Assembly: GCF_005796205.1 (NCBI RefSeq)
Contig: NZ_VAHN01000003.1
Coordinates: 1-64,000, forward strand
DNA length: 64,000 nucleotides
DNA from: Pseudarthrobacter sp. NamE2
Lineage (GTDB): Bacteria > Actinomycetota > Actinomycetes > Actinomycetales > Micrococcaceae
Direction: 5' to 3'
Shown here one piece after another: positions 43,775 through 52,754 of the stretch. The position numbers and the translations under genes are program-made. Numbering within the stretch: position 1 is the first letter of the stretch; every line of letters starts with the position of its first letter. The notes beneath the pieces are model-generated. The model made no database searches, had not been told where the DNA came from, and was given only the letters and a program-made list of their open reading frames with translations.

Positions 43775-44650
43775 GTGGACCCTCACCCCAGCACCCTCCC
43801 TGACACCGGCCCCGCAGCAGCGGGACGCATAGTCTTGGCCGCCACCCCAATTGGAAACACGGGTGACGCTTCGGCCAGGCTCGTGGAACTGCTGGGTACT
43901 GCGGACATCGTGGCTGCGGAGGACACCCGCCGCCTGCACCGGCTGGTGCAGAGCCTGGGTGTGACGGTGGCCGGCCGGGTGATCAGTTACCACGAGCACA
44001 ATGAGGCGGCCAAGACTGCGGAACTGCTGGAGCAGGTCCGAGCGGGCAGCACCCTGGTCATGGTTACCGACGCCGGCATGCCCTCTGTCTCCGACCCTGG
44101 CTTCCGGCTCGTGGAGGGGGCCGTTGCGGCCGGCCTCACGGTGACGGCGGTGCCGGGACCGTCCGCGGTGCTCACGGCCCTGGCGCTGTCCGGATTGCCC
44201 ACCGACCGTTTCTGCTTCGAGGGGTTCCTTCCCCGGAAGGCGGGCGAACGGGCATCACGGTTGGCGGACCTTGCCGGTGAACGCCGGACCATGGTGTTTT
44301 TTGAGGCGCCGCACCGCCTTGAGCCCATGCTGCGCGCGCTGAAGGAACGTTTCGGTCCCGGCCGTCCCGTTGCCGTCTGCCGGGAATTGACCAAGACATA
44401 CGAAGAAGTCCTCCGCGGTTCCCTCGGTGAGCTGCTGCAGTGGGCGGAAAGCTCGGAAGTCCGCGGGGAAATCGTCGTTGTGGTGGGAGGCGCTCCGGAG
44501 CAGGCGGCCGGCAGCCCCGAAGACCACGTGGCGGCTGTGAATGAACTCGTCTCGCAGGGTGTCCGGCTCAAGGAAGCCGTGGCCGCGGTGGCGGATGACG
44601 TGCGGGTGAGCAAAAGGGAGCTTTATTCCGCTGTCCTGGCAGCCCGCTGA
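43775..44650 (+). CDS. rsmI: 16S rRNA (cytidine(1402)-2'-O)-methyltransferase
   Basis: SAM-dependent methylation of C1402 in the decoding centre. 291 aa, tetrapyrrole-methylase fold. Opening AATPIGNTGDASARLVE, VAAEDTRRLHRLV, the SDPGFRLV and AVPGPSAVLTALALSGL motifs, and FEGFLPRKAGER identify RsmI. In mycobacteria metG follows rsmI before tatD; here gabD and the MoxR cluster intervene. Confidence 0.95.
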   Translation: MDPHPSTLPDTGPAAAGRIVLAATPIGNTGDASARLVELLGTADIVAAEDTRRLHRLVQSLGVTVAGRVISYHEHNEAAKTAELLEQVRAGSTLVMVTDAGMPSVSDPGFRLVEGAVAAGLTVTAVPGPSAVLTALALSGLPTDRFCFEGFLPRKAGERASRLADLAGERRTMVFFEAPHRLEPMLRALKERFGPGRPVAVCRELTKTYEEVLRGSLGELLQWAESSEVRGEIVVVVGGAPEQAAGSPEDHVAAVNELVSQGVRLKEAVAAVADDVRVSKRELYSAVLAAR

Positions 44651-44673
44651 ACGTCCGCGGACTTTCCCCGTTC

Positions 44674-44693
44674 TGCTGTGCAGCTGCACAGCA
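44674..44693. promoter_or_regulatory. Perfect 20-bp palindrome upstream of gabD
   Basis: TGCTGTGCAGCTGCACAGCA, an exact two-fold palindrome without spacer, lies between the rsmI stop and the putative gabD promoter (TAGTGT at 44746-44751), about 55-75 nt before that hexamer. It is more likely an operator than a terminator, because a zero-loop stem would have to open its centre. Confidence 0.55.
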
Positions 44694-44745
44694 AAGCGCA
44701 CTTCAGGCAGTGCGCAGGGGCGTAGACCCCGGGTGACGGCGGCAG

Positions 44746-44751
44746 TAGTGT
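44746..44751 (+). promoter_or_regulatory. -10 hexamer TAGTGT of gabD
   Basis: Predicts transcription from about 44758 and a 76-nt leader. It overlaps the GTG at 44750, excluding that codon as the start. Confidence 0.4.
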
Positions 44752-44833
44752 GGCACTAAATCAGCCCCTGATGAGCCTGGTCACTCCGGCCGCCGCAAGG
44801 GCTGCCACCAACCCTACTGACGAGGGAGTCATC

Positions 44834-46336
44834 GTGACTGTCACTGCACAGCCGGCGGTAAGCGCCGACCGCGAAAGCCAGCTTCTGGCCTCCGTCCCCA
44901 CCGGACTGCTGATCAACGGCGAGTGGCGGGACGCCGCTTCGGGCAAGACCTTCAACGTCGAGGACCCGGCAACCGGGAAGGTGCTGCTGAGCATCGCCGA
45001 CGCCGGTGCCGAGGACGGTGCCGCGGCGCTGGACGCTGCAGCGGCCGCGCAGGAGTCCTGGGCGAAGGTTCCGCCGCGCGATCGCGGCGAGATCCTGCGC
45101 CGCGCGTTCGAGCTTGTGACTGAGCGCGCCGAGGACTTCGCACTCCTGATGACCATGGAAATGGGCAAGCCGCTCGCCGAAGCGCGCGGCGAGGTCACTT
45201 ACGGCGCGGAATTCCTGCGCTGGTTCTCCGAGGAAGCGGTCCGTGCGTTCGGCCGCTACTCCGTCTCCCCCGACGGCAAGTCCCGGCTGCTGGTGACCAA
45301 AAAGCCCGTGGGCCCGTGCCTGCTGATCACTCCCTGGAACTTCCCGCTGGCGATGGCCACCCGGAAGATCGCCCCCGCCGTCGCTGCCGGCTGCACCATG
45401 GTGCTGAAGTCCGCGAACCTGACACCGCTGACCTCCCAGCTGTTCGCCGCCGTCATGCAGGAAGCCGGGCTGCCTGCCGGTGTCCTGAACCTCATCCCGA
45501 CCTCCACCGCCGGTGCCACCACGGGACCGCTGATCAAGGACTCCCGGTTGCGGAAGCTCTCCTTCACCGGCTCCACGGAGGTGGGCCGCCGGCTGCTGGC
45601 TGACGCCTCCAACACCGTGCTGCGGACCTCGATGGAGCTCGGCGGCAACGCCCCGTTCGTTGTGTTCGAGGACGCCGACCTGGACGCCGCCGTTGCCGGA
45701 GCCATGCTGGCGAAGCTGCGGAACATGGGCGAGGCCTGCACCGCGGCCAACCGGTTCATCGTGCACGAGTCCGTCGCCGGCGAGTTCGCGGAGAAGTTCG
45801 CCGCGAAGATGAAGGAGATGACCACCGCCCGGGGTACCGAGCCCGAGTCCAAGGTGGGCCCGCTGATCGATGCCAAGAGCCGGGACAAGGTCCACGAACT
45901 GGTCTCCGACGCCGTGGCCTCCGGTGCGAAGGCAGTCCTGGGCGGCGGACCCGTGGAGGGTCCGGGCTACTTCTACCAGCCCACCATCCTCTCCGGTGTC
46001 ACCGAAGGCACCCGGATCCTGTCCGAGGAAATCTTTGGCCCCGTCGCTCCGATCGTCACGTTCTCCAGCGAGGATGACGCAGTGCGCCTGGCCAACAACA
46101 CGGAATACGGGCTGGTGGCCTACGTCTTCACGAAGGACCTCAACCGCGGCATCCGGATGGGTGAGCGGCTCGAGACCGGCATGCTCGGCCTGAACGCCGG
46201 CGTCATCTCCAACGCCGCCGCACCGTTCGGCGGCGTCAAGCAGTCAGGCCTCGGCCGTGAAGGCGGCCTCGAAGGCATCGAGGAATACCTCTACACCCAG
46301 TACATCGGCATCGCCGACCCCTACGCGGGACAGTAA
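44834..46336 (+). CDS. gabD: NAD(P)-dependent succinate-semialdehyde dehydrogenase
   Basis: Oxidises succinic semialdehyde to succinate, the last step of GABA breakdown. 500 aa. TPWNFPLAMATRKIAPAVAAGCT, the catalytic Glu in MELGGNAPFVVFEDADLD and the catalytic cysteine in NMGEACTAANRF (the NxGQxC equivalent with E at Q) are in place. GabD is preferred over a general aldehyde dehydrogenase for overall match, but substrate is not proven. Start GTG 44834: GAGGGAG at 44822-44828 is 5 nt upstream. In-frame starts at 44750 and 44771 have no ribosome site and the first overlaps the promoter. Confidence 0.88.
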   Translation: MTVTAQPAVSADRESQLLASVPTGLLINGEWRDAASGKTFNVEDPATGKVLLSIADAGAEDGAAALDAAAAAQESWAKVPPRDRGEILRRAFELVTERAEDFALLMTMEMGKPLAEARGEVTYGAEFLRWFSEEAVRAFGRYSVSPDGKSRLLVTKKPVGPCLLITPWNFPLAMATRKIAPAVAAGCTMVLKSANLTPLTSQLFAAVMQEAGLPAGVLNLIPTSTAGATTGPLIKDSRLRKLSFTGSTEVGRRLLADASNTVLRTSMELGGNAPFVVFEDADLDAAVAGAMLAKLRNMGEACTAANRFIVHESVAGEFAEKFAAKMKEMTTARGTEPESKVGPLIDAKSRDKVHELVSDAVASGAKAVLGGGPVEGPGYFYQPTILSGVTEGTRILSEEIFGPVAPIVTFSSEDDAVRLANNTEYGLVAYVFTKDLNRGIRMGERLETGMLGLNAGVISNAAAPFGGVKQSGLGREGGLEGIEEYLYTQYIGIADPYAGQ

Positions 46337-46381
46337 CAGGCAAGGTCCAGCACCCGGCTGCTGACGGCCGCCATTCGCTCC

Positions 46382-48862
46382 CTACCGCGAACGCACGCGG
46401 AAGGAGTGGGTGGCGGCCTTCGCCGTCGCAGCCAGGACGTGTGCTCCGGCCCTGGCCGGCGCTGCACCGAACCGCCCGAGCCGGCCCATAACTGACGGCG
46501 GAAGCCATGCGGCGCGGAGCCGCTGCAGGAACGTGGCATGTCCCCGCAGTGCGAGCTCAAGGGCGGCGAGGCGGCCGGCAGCGCCCGCGTACGTCGGATC
46601 CGCCCCCGGCCGCCCGGCGTCGTACGCCTCCTGGCCCGCGGCCGGCAGGGACGGCCGGCCGTACCGGTGCCGTTCAAAGGCGGTGGTCAGCACTCCCACG
46701 GCCTGGTCCGCGGCCGCATCCGTTCCACCGGGGTCTCCCAAGTGTCTGCGAAGCCGGCTCGAGTACGCCCGGGGTGTCTCGCTGGGGGCAGGGGCCACGC
46801 CGTAGTCCCTGCCCAGGTCCAGCAACTCGCTCCAGGCCAGGGGAACGGCCTCGCCGGAATCCCGGGGCCGCAGCCTGCGGGCGCGAAGGCCGGTGCGGAC
46901 GAGGTGCGGTGAAGCGGCCAGGAGGGCCGCGCCCAGGACCCCGCCGACGGTGATCAGAACCGGCAGGAGTTGGACGCCTTCCTTGGTGCTGCCTGCGGTG
47001 CCCGGGCCCGGAAGCGGTGCGGCGCTGGGCGCAGGTGCCGGCGCGGGAGTGGACTCGGGGATGAGGTCGTCGTTGTTTTCCACCGCGCCCGGGGCGGCCG
47101 GTGCAAAGGACTCGGCCGCGTAGTCGGGAACCACGCCCCGGGAGGGTGTCGGTTCGAAGGGCACCCAGCCCAAGCCCTGGAAATACAGCTCAGGCCAGGC
47201 GTGGGCGTCGCGGGCGTCAACCTCGTACTCGGGCAGTGCGCCTTGCCCGGCCATTGTCACCGTGGCCCCCGTCAGCCTCCCGGGAGCGTATCCCACGGCG
47301 ATCCGGCTGGGAATGCCTTCGAGCCTCGCCATAACAGCCATGGCTGATGCGTAGTGGATGCAGTAGCCGCTCTTCTGCTCCAGGAAGTCGGCCAGGACCG
47401 AGAGCCCGTTGCCGTCGTAGCCGCCCTGGACCGGTGACTGCAAGGAATAGGTGAACTGCGCCGAGCGGAGGTACCGCTGGATGGCAATTGCCTTGTCATA
47501 GGGCGTAGCCGCGGCACCGGCCACTGTGCCGGCCGTGGTCCTGACAATTTCGGGGACGTTGCCCGGGATCCTGGTGAAGTCATCCGGGATGTCCCTTACT
47601 GCCGCCGGGGACTGAGCCAGCACGTCGGCTGACAGGGTGGGCACCGAAGACGTCACCACATACTCCTGCCGCCGGGATGTGGTCTCGGTTCCCTTGATAC
47701 TCAACGTGGCCGGATCCCACGTCCAGCGTCCCTCCAGACCGCGGACGGATTCGGGGGCGTAGGGGGCCGGCAGGTACGGGCTGTTGAAGGTGCCGGTATC
47801 GATCGCGGTGATCTGCTGCACCTGGTCGCTCTCTGGTACCGCATAGCCCGGGTCGATCTGCCCCACGAGCGGCAGCCGCGAGGCGTTGCGGTCATCCGGG
47901 CCCCAGGATTCACCGTCGAAGTTGTCCACCGTGACGGACCTCAGGTACAGCGGCGTAGCCGCATTTGTGGCGTAGGTGATCCGTCCGCTTCCGTCCGGTG
48001 TCCGCAGGCTGTTCCCGAGGGTGATCATTGGGTTGAGTCCATTGGACGTGCCCCACGGGTTAAGCCGGGAGCCCTGCGGGAAGGTGCCCTGGTTGAACCC
48101 GGGGACGGCAAGTGGCACCAGCAGGGTCGCCACCAGGGCGGCGGCTCCCGTAAGCACGGCCCGCCGCAACTGCCCGGGACTGCGCGCCGAATCGGCCTGG
48201 GTCCGCGCGTCCGGGGTGAACCATTGGCTGACGGCGAGAATCATCAGGTATCCGGCGACAGCAGTGGCGAAGCCCCAAAAGCCTGCGCTTTGCGGTTTGA
48301 TCATGGCCGGCACAACCAGGATGGCCAGCAGCCCCACGCCGGTGGCGGCCGGCATCCCAAGGGGTACGGCGAGTGCGTCCACCAGGATGACTGCAAGGCC
48401 CAGGGCGGCGCAGATCACCATGACGATTCCCACGTTGGGTGCCACGGGCGCTGTTTCCGCGAGGACGGTTTCACTGGCCCGCCGAATCAGCCGGTTCAGT
48501 TCGGTGAGGGTGGCGCCGCTCGGGATAAACCCGAGGAAGCTGGAGCCGCGGAAAAACGTGAGCGTCAGGATGGCGCCAAGGGACAGGAAGCCGCCGGCCG
48601 TCACCAGCAGGGGCTGGGCGCGCAGTGCCCGCAGCGCAGCCAGGGTGAAACTGACCACCAGCACGGTGGTGAGCGCCGGCCAGTACCAGCCCCAGCCCCG
48701 CAGCACGCCGTTCAGGGAGAGGGCGGCTCCGCAGACGCCGGCCGCGATTGCAGCAGCCATCGCCCAGGGAAACGCGCCAACGCGTGACCTGGCCGCGGAC
48801 GCGTTCCCGCCCGGGGGTGACTGTTGCCCGGTTGTGGACGGCCGGGCCGGTGCCATAGTCAC
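46382..48862 (-). CDS. TgpA-type transglutaminase-like membrane protein (DUF3488)
   Basis: 826 aa. Five or six helices in the first 240 residues (DUF3488 part), then an external transglutaminase core with the thiol-protease triad: Cys in LEQKSGYCIHYASAMAV, His in DARDAHAWPELYF and Asp/Glu near GWVPFEPTPS; one more helix (LLPVLITVGGVLGAALLAA) and a cytoplasmic tail of about 190 residues. P. aeruginosa TgpA is essential, but its substrate is unknown. Last gene of a moxR-DUF58-TgpA operon: its GTG overlaps the DUF58 stop by 4 nt. Confidence 0.9.
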   Translation of the reverse strand: MTMAPARPSTTGQQSPPGGNASAARSRVGAFPWAMAAAIAAGVCGAALSLNGVLRGWGWYWPALTTVLVVSFTLAALRALRAQPLLVTAGGFLSLGAILTLTFFRGSSFLGFIPSGATLTELNRLIRRASETVLAETAPVAPNVGIVMVICAALGLAVILVDALAVPLGMPAATGVGLLAILVVPAMIKPQSAGFWGFATAVAGYLMILAVSQWFTPDARTQADSARSPGQLRRAVLTGAAALVATLLVPLAVPGFNQGTFPQGSRLNPWGTSNGLNPMITLGNSLRTPDGSGRITYATNAATPLYLRSVTVDNFDGESWGPDDRNASRLPLVGQIDPGYAVPESDQVQQITAIDTGTFNSPYLPAPYAPESVRGLEGRWTWDPATLSIKGTETTSRRQEYVVTSSVPTLSADVLAQSPAAVRDIPDDFTRIPGNVPEIVRTTAGTVAGAAATPYDKAIAIQRYLRSAQFTYSLQSPVQGGYDGNGLSVLADFLEQKSGYCIHYASAMAVMARLEGIPSRIAVGYAPGRLTGATVTMAGQGALPEYEVDARDAHAWPELYFQGLGWVPFEPTPSRGVVPDYAAESFAPAAPGAVENNDDLIPESTPAPAPAPSAAPLPGPGTAGSTKEGVQLLPVLITVGGVLGAALLAASPHLVRTGLRARRLRPRDSGEAVPLAWSELLDLGRDYGVAPAPSETPRAYSSRLRRHLGDPGGTDAAADQAVGVLTTAFERHRYGRPSLPAAGQEAYDAGRPGADPTYAGAAGRLAALELALRGHATFLQRLRAAWLPPSVMGRLGRFGAAPARAGAHVLAATAKAATHSFRVRSR

Positions 48863-50316
48863 TGGGCCACCCCCGCTCCGCGCCGTACCTCTGCCGCAGG
48901 GGGCGGCAACTCTACATCCTGGTCGAACTGCCCCCAGGCAGCGGTCAGCGCTACCGATGGCGGCACGGCAACTGCACGCCAGCCGCCTTGGCGCAGTGCC
49001 TCGAGGACAGCGTCGGCCTCTGCCGGTTTGTCGGTCACGAGGATCGCGAAGGCATTCGTGCCGTAGCCGGCGGCGGGCGCCATGGACACGGCCTCCTCCG
49101 GAGAGATTTTGCCGAGCACGGCGATGAGGGGACCGCGCATGCGGTGCGCGGACAGCTTGTCCATCAATTGGTCGTCGAAGGCCGGCAGGCCCGGGTCCTG
49201 CCCGGCCAGTTTCCGCGGTCCGAACAGTTCCGGCATCGAGAGGTCCCTCCCGGGCCCGTCCAGCGGCCGGCCGTCCCGCCGCTGGTGGTGCCCGGTGAGC
49301 TGGATGGCGGCGAGGCTTTCGGCGATCGACTGGAGGCCGGCGGCACCGCTGAACTCCTCCGACTCAGGCTCCGGCGCCGAGGGCGAGTGGAGGAAGGCCG
49401 GTTCCCCGCGCGGATCCAGCAGCCGCAGGCCGTAGTTGCGCTCGGCCAGATGGGCGCTGATGGACACGGCTGCCACCACCGCCCATTCAAAAGTTGCGCT
49501 GGTGGCCATGGCGTGACCGTCGTGCCCGGCCAGGCCGGCTGCTGCTGCCGGTCCGCCGGAAAAGGCATGGGCGCGGTGGTCCAGGATGATGGTCGCTTGC
49601 GGGGTAGTGACGGATTCCTCCTGCCGGACCATGAGGGCGCCATGCCGCGCGGTGGCTGCCCAGTGGACCCGGCGCATGGGATCACCGTGGCGGTACTCCC
49701 TGGTCATGACATCGTCATCGCTCGGGTTGGCCCGGATGCGGGTGGCGGTTACGCCGTCGTTGCCCCGGGCTCCGGCGAGGCCCGTCAGGGGAAGGACGAC
49801 GGCGGCCGGCGTCACAGTGAGGACGTCCCCGTCATCGATCGCCTGGCGGTGCAGCGACAGCCCGAACGGATCCGTGAATTCGGCCGTCACCGGGCCGATC
49901 CGGTACTGTCCGCGCTGGTCCGACCGCAGGTGGTATTCGTAGCGGCTGGTTCCGCCGGTTGCCGAGCGGGAGGGGAACCGGAAAACCGGGGATTCACCAA
50001 AACGTGATGGCAGGCGTTCTTCCATGGTTGCCCGGCCGCCCGCGGTTCCCGTCCGCGCCACGGCAAGCCGGACAGTGGTGGGGGAGGAGGTTTCGACGGG
50101 GGACGGGTTGAACTCCCGGTAGACCCGGAACCTCGGCTTGACCAGGCGGATGCCGGCCAGCGATACCAGTGGGAGCACCAGCAGGAGGACACTGAGCGTC
50201 AGGAGGTCCCGCCGCCCCATGATGTGGGCGGCGGCCAGGGCGGCGGCACCAGCGCCGAGCATTCCCCATCCGCGCTGCGTGAAAATATGCCGCGGCAGCC
50301 TGTTCAACAGTGCCAT
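48859..50316 (-). CDS. DUF58 domain protein
   Basis: 485 aa with two adjacent helices at the N-terminus (GMLGAGAAALAAAHIMG and LLTLSVLLLVLPLVSLAG), an external/beta-rich middle and the DUF58 signature YRHGDPMRRVHWAATARHGALMVRQEE at about residue 210, followed by a vWA-like region (ATIILDHRAHAF). DUF58 proteins partner with MoxR ATPases, which are thought to remodel them. It starts 8 nt after the moxR stop and overlaps the TgpA start. Confidence 0.9.
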   Translation of the reverse strand: MALLNRLPRHIFTQRGWGMLGAGAAALAAAHIMGRRDLLTLSVLLLVLPLVSLAGIRLVKPRFRVYREFNPSPVETSSPTTVRLAVARTGTAGGRATMEERLPSRFGESPVFRFPSRSATGGTSRYEYHLRSDQRGQYRIGPVTAEFTDPFGLSLHRQAIDDGDVLTVTPAAVVLPLTGLAGARGNDGVTATRIRANPSDDDVMTREYRHGDPMRRVHWAATARHGALMVRQEESVTTPQATIILDHRAHAFSGGPAAAAGLAGHDGHAMATSATFEWAVVAAVSISAHLAERNYGLRLLDPRGEPAFLHSPSAPEPESEEFSGAAGLQSIAESLAAIQLTGHHQRRDGRPLDGPGRDLSMPELFGPRKLAGQDPGLPAFDDQLMDKLSAHRMRGPLIAVLGKISPEEAVSMAPAAGYGTNAFAILVTDKPAEADAVLEALRQGGWRAVAVPPSVALTAAWGQFDQDVELPPPAAEVRRGAGVAQ

Positions 50317-50324
50317 GGCTTCGC

Positions 50325-51428
50325 CTAGCGGTTCCTGCCCAGGCCGGCAACGGCGGACACAGGGTTGGAACCGGCAGGCTCCTGCGGAACGGGAAGCCTT
50401 GACAGGATGCCCCTGAGCACGCTGTGTGGCGTCTCACCCGCACCGGCAGCTTTCCGGTCCAAAATGATCCGGTGCGCCAGGACGGCCTCGGCCACCTGCA
50501 TGACGTCGTCCGGCAGGACGAAATCGCGGCCGTCGAGGGCGGCAGTTGCCTTGGCGGCACGGAGCAGCTGGAGCATGGAACGGGGGCTGGCGCCCAGCCG
50601 AAGCAGCGTGCTTTCCCGGGTTGCCCGGCCTACTGACACGGTATATTCCTTGACGGCCTGCGAGACGTAAACCCGTTGGACGGTGGCAATCATGGCCGCC
50701 ACTTCAGCAGTGGTGACCACCGCTTTCACCCTGGCCAGCGGCGACGCGGCCTGGTGGGTTTCGAGCATCTCGATTTCTGCGTCCTTGTCCGGATAACCCA
50801 TGGAGATCCGCGCCATGAAGCGGTCCCGCTGCGCCTCGGGCAGCGGGTAGGTTCCCTCCATCTCAATCGGGTTCTGCGTGGCGACAACCATAAACGGTTC
50901 GTCCAGCTGGTAGGAGTTGCCGTCCACGGTGACCTGGTGTTCCTCCATGCACTCAAGGAGCGCGGATTGGGTCTTGGCGGAGGCGCGGTTGATTTCGTCG
51001 CCGATGACGATGTTCGCAAAGACCGCGCCGGGTCGGAATTCAAACAGCCGGGAGGACTGGTTGAAGATGGACACACCGGTCACATCGGAGGGCAGGAGGT
51101 CGGGGGTGAACTGGATGCGGTTGACCGAACAGTCGATGGTGCGGGCCAGCGTCTTGGCCAGGAGTGTCTTGCCCACGCCCGGAACGTCCTCCAGCAGCAG
51201 GTGGCCTTGTGCCAGCAGCACTGTCAGGGCCAGCTTGGCGGCGTCCGATTTGCCATCGATAACCGTATTGATGGTTGTCAGGATCCGCTGGCTTGCCTCG
51301 TAGAACGGGCCCGGGTCCATCGGCGCCGCCTGGCGGTGGCCGTTCAAGTGGCTCACAGGCTCGGCGACACCCGCGATATTGGCGGTGGCAGCGCTTCCAT
51401 CGTTGGCAATTCGTCGGTGGGATTCCAT
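50325..51428 (-). CDS. MoxR family AAA+ ATPase
   Basis: 367-aa chaperone-like ATPase that matures or remodels vWA/DUF58 partners. Walker A GVGKT is at residues 84-88, Walker B is VIGDEINRAS, sensor 1 is VVATQNPIE, and the AAA_lid region GASPRSMLQLLRAAKA follows. Start ATG 51428 has AAAGG 6 nt upstream; the open frame to 51557 is not translated in homologs. Heads the operon with DUF58 and TgpA, a trio widespread in actinobacteria and gamma-proteobacteria. TAGTCT at 51510-51515 (minus) is a possible -10. Confidence 0.93.
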   Translation of the reverse strand: MESHRRIANDGSAATANIAGVAEPVSHLNGHRQAAPMDPGPFYEASQRILTTINTVIDGKSDAAKLALTVLLAQGHLLLEDVPGVGKTLLAKTLARTIDCSVNRIQFTPDLLPSDVTGVSIFNQSSRLFEFRPGAVFANIVIGDEINRASAKTQSALLECMEEHQVTVDGNSYQLDEPFMVVATQNPIEMEGTYPLPEAQRDRFMARISMGYPDKDAEIEMLETHQAASPLARVKAVVTTAEVAAMIATVQRVYVSQAVKEYTVSVGRATRESTLLRLGASPRSMLQLLRAAKATAALDGRDFVLPDDVMQVAEAVLAHRIILDRKAAGAGETPHSVLRGILSRLPVPQEPAGSNPVSAVAGLGRNR

Positions 51429-51579
51429 CGGCAACCTTTCAGCCCGGGTTTCACCTGGACGGGACAGCAAGCCTGCCATCGCCCCTCGGTGGGCGTTCGC
51501 ATCTGTCCGTACCAGACTACTAACACAACTGGCGCGGCAGACAGAGAGTTCCGGCAAAAATGGGGACCCCCAACCCCGT

Positions 51580-51585
51580 TAGGCT
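51580..51585 (+). promoter_or_regulatory. -10 hexamer TAGGCT, leaderless tatD
   Basis: TAGGCT ends 6 nt before ATG 51592; a competing ATG at 51588 is out of position and out of frame. Confidence 0.5.
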
Positions 51586-51591
51586 GGATGG

Positions 51592-52500
51592 ATGTGCAAT
51601 CCGCTGACCCCCGACGCCTACCGCACCATCCACGCCGGCAGTGACGTTTCGGGCGCAAGCGGCAGGAGGCAGGAGTTTCCTCCCGCCCCGGAACCCCTCC
51701 CGGTGCCCGTGGTGGACAACCACACCCACCTCGATTACCCGGATGGAAAGGCGCCTGTAGGGCTTAAGGCGGCGCTTGATGCTGCAGCCGCCGTCGGCGT
51801 CCAGGGCGCGGTACAGGTGGGCTGCGACCTCGCGTCCTCACGGTTCACCGTCCAGGCGGTGGAGCAGGACGAACGGCTGCTCGGAGCTGTTGCCTTGCAC
51901 CCCAACGATGCCCCGCGTTATGCGGCCAGGGGCGAACTGGAGGATGCCCTCGGCGAGATTGAGCGGCTGGCCGGGCATCCGAGGATCCGGGCCATCGGTG
52001 AAACCGGGCTGGACTTTTTCCGCACAAAGGGCGAAGGCCTGGCCCACCAAAAATACTCCTTCCGGCGCCACATCGATATCGCCAAGCGTTTGGATCTGAC
52101 CCTGCAGATCCACGACCGGGACGCGCACAGCGAGGTCGTGCAGGTCCTCCGGGAGGAGGGTGCTCCCGAACGTGTTGTTTTTCACTGCTTTTCCGGTGAC
52201 GAAGAGCTCGCGAAGATCTGCAACCGCGAGGGCTGGTGGATGTCCTTCGCCGGAACACTCACTTTTAAGAACGCCTCGAACCTGCGGGCAGCGCTGGCTG
52301 TTGCCGACCCCGGCCTGGTCCTGGTGGAAACCGACGCCCCGTTCCTGACCCCGCACCCTTACCGGGGCCGCCCGAATGCAAGCTACATGGTGCCCTACAC
52401 GGTGCGGGCGATGGCCGAATTGACAAGCACGGACCTCGGCCGGCTGTGTGCCGGAATCAGCGAAAATACGGTGCGCGCGTACGGATCCTGGGCCGCCTGA
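51592..52500 (+). CDS. tatD: TatD family metal-dependent hydrolase
   Basis: 302-aa amidohydrolase-fold phosphoesterase/3'-5' exonuclease. Metal ligands are recognisable in VVDNHTHLDYP, GETGLDFF, LQIHDRDAH, VVFHCFSG and VETDAPFLTPHP. The first 38 residues are a variable extension. TatD enzymes act in DNA repair or D-aminoacyl-tRNA quality control. Neighbours rpfB-rsmA-ispE on the same strand reproduce M. tuberculosis Rv1008-Rv1011. Confidence 0.93.
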   Translation: MCNPLTPDAYRTIHAGSDVSGASGRRQEFPPAPEPLPVPVVDNHTHLDYPDGKAPVGLKAALDAAAAVGVQGAVQVGCDLASSRFTVQAVEQDERLLGAVALHPNDAPRYAARGELEDALGEIERLAGHPRIRAIGETGLDFFRTKGEGLAHQKYSFRRHIDIAKRLDLTLQIHDRDAHSEVVQVLREEGAPERVVFHCFSGDEELAKICNREGWWMSFAGTLTFKNASNLRAALAVADPGLVLVETDAPFLTPHPYRGRPNASYMVPYTVRAMAELTSTDLGRLCAGISENTVRAYGSWAA

Positions 52501-52501
52501 C

Positions 52502-52530
52502 GTATCCATATGGTGACCATCGAGGGATAC
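52502..52530 (+). terminator. Nested palindrome after tatD, possible terminator
   Basis: GTATCC (52502-52507) pairs with GGATAC (52525-52530) around an inner ATGGT-G-ACCAT repeat (52510-52520), starting 1 nt after the tatD stop. Confidence 0.45.
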
Positions 52531-52663
52531 CTGGTATGCAAAATTCTTGGTCGCTTTATAACGCTACGGTTACAGTGGTCAACTGTTAGCCGGGGTCGGG
52601 GAAGGCCATCGGGTAATTCACTTCCATAAGCAGCACGACGCGCCGGTTCTTTATCCCGGCCTG

Positions 52664-52694
52664 ACCGTTGCGCGGAGTGTGGCGGCGCAACGGT
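52664..52694 (+). other. Perfect 10-bp hairpin in the rpfB leader
   Basis: ACCGTTGCGC (52664-52673) pairs with GCGCAACGGT (52685-52694) across an 11-nt loop. It follows a cluster of -10-like hexamers (TATAAC 52557-52562, TACGGT 52565-52570, TACAGT 52571-52576) and precedes the rpfB start by 60 nt. Confidence 0.5.
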
Positions 52695-52754
52695 GCCCGG
52701 ACTGCCTGGATCAAGGCCGTGCCGGATATTCAAGTGCGCAATCCCCGTGCCCGG

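Noticed and set aside
44750..44833. GTG 44750 or ATG 44771 as gabD start
   Set aside because: No ribosome site; 44750 overlaps the TAGTGT promoter. GTG 44834 has GAGGGAG 5 nt upstream.
52557..52754. c-di-AMP (ydaO) riboswitch upstream of rpfB
   Set aside because: Known actinobacterial examples end in a CAGCTAAC-type block and contain a GGGGTGAATC stretch; neither is seen. A covariance search would settle it.
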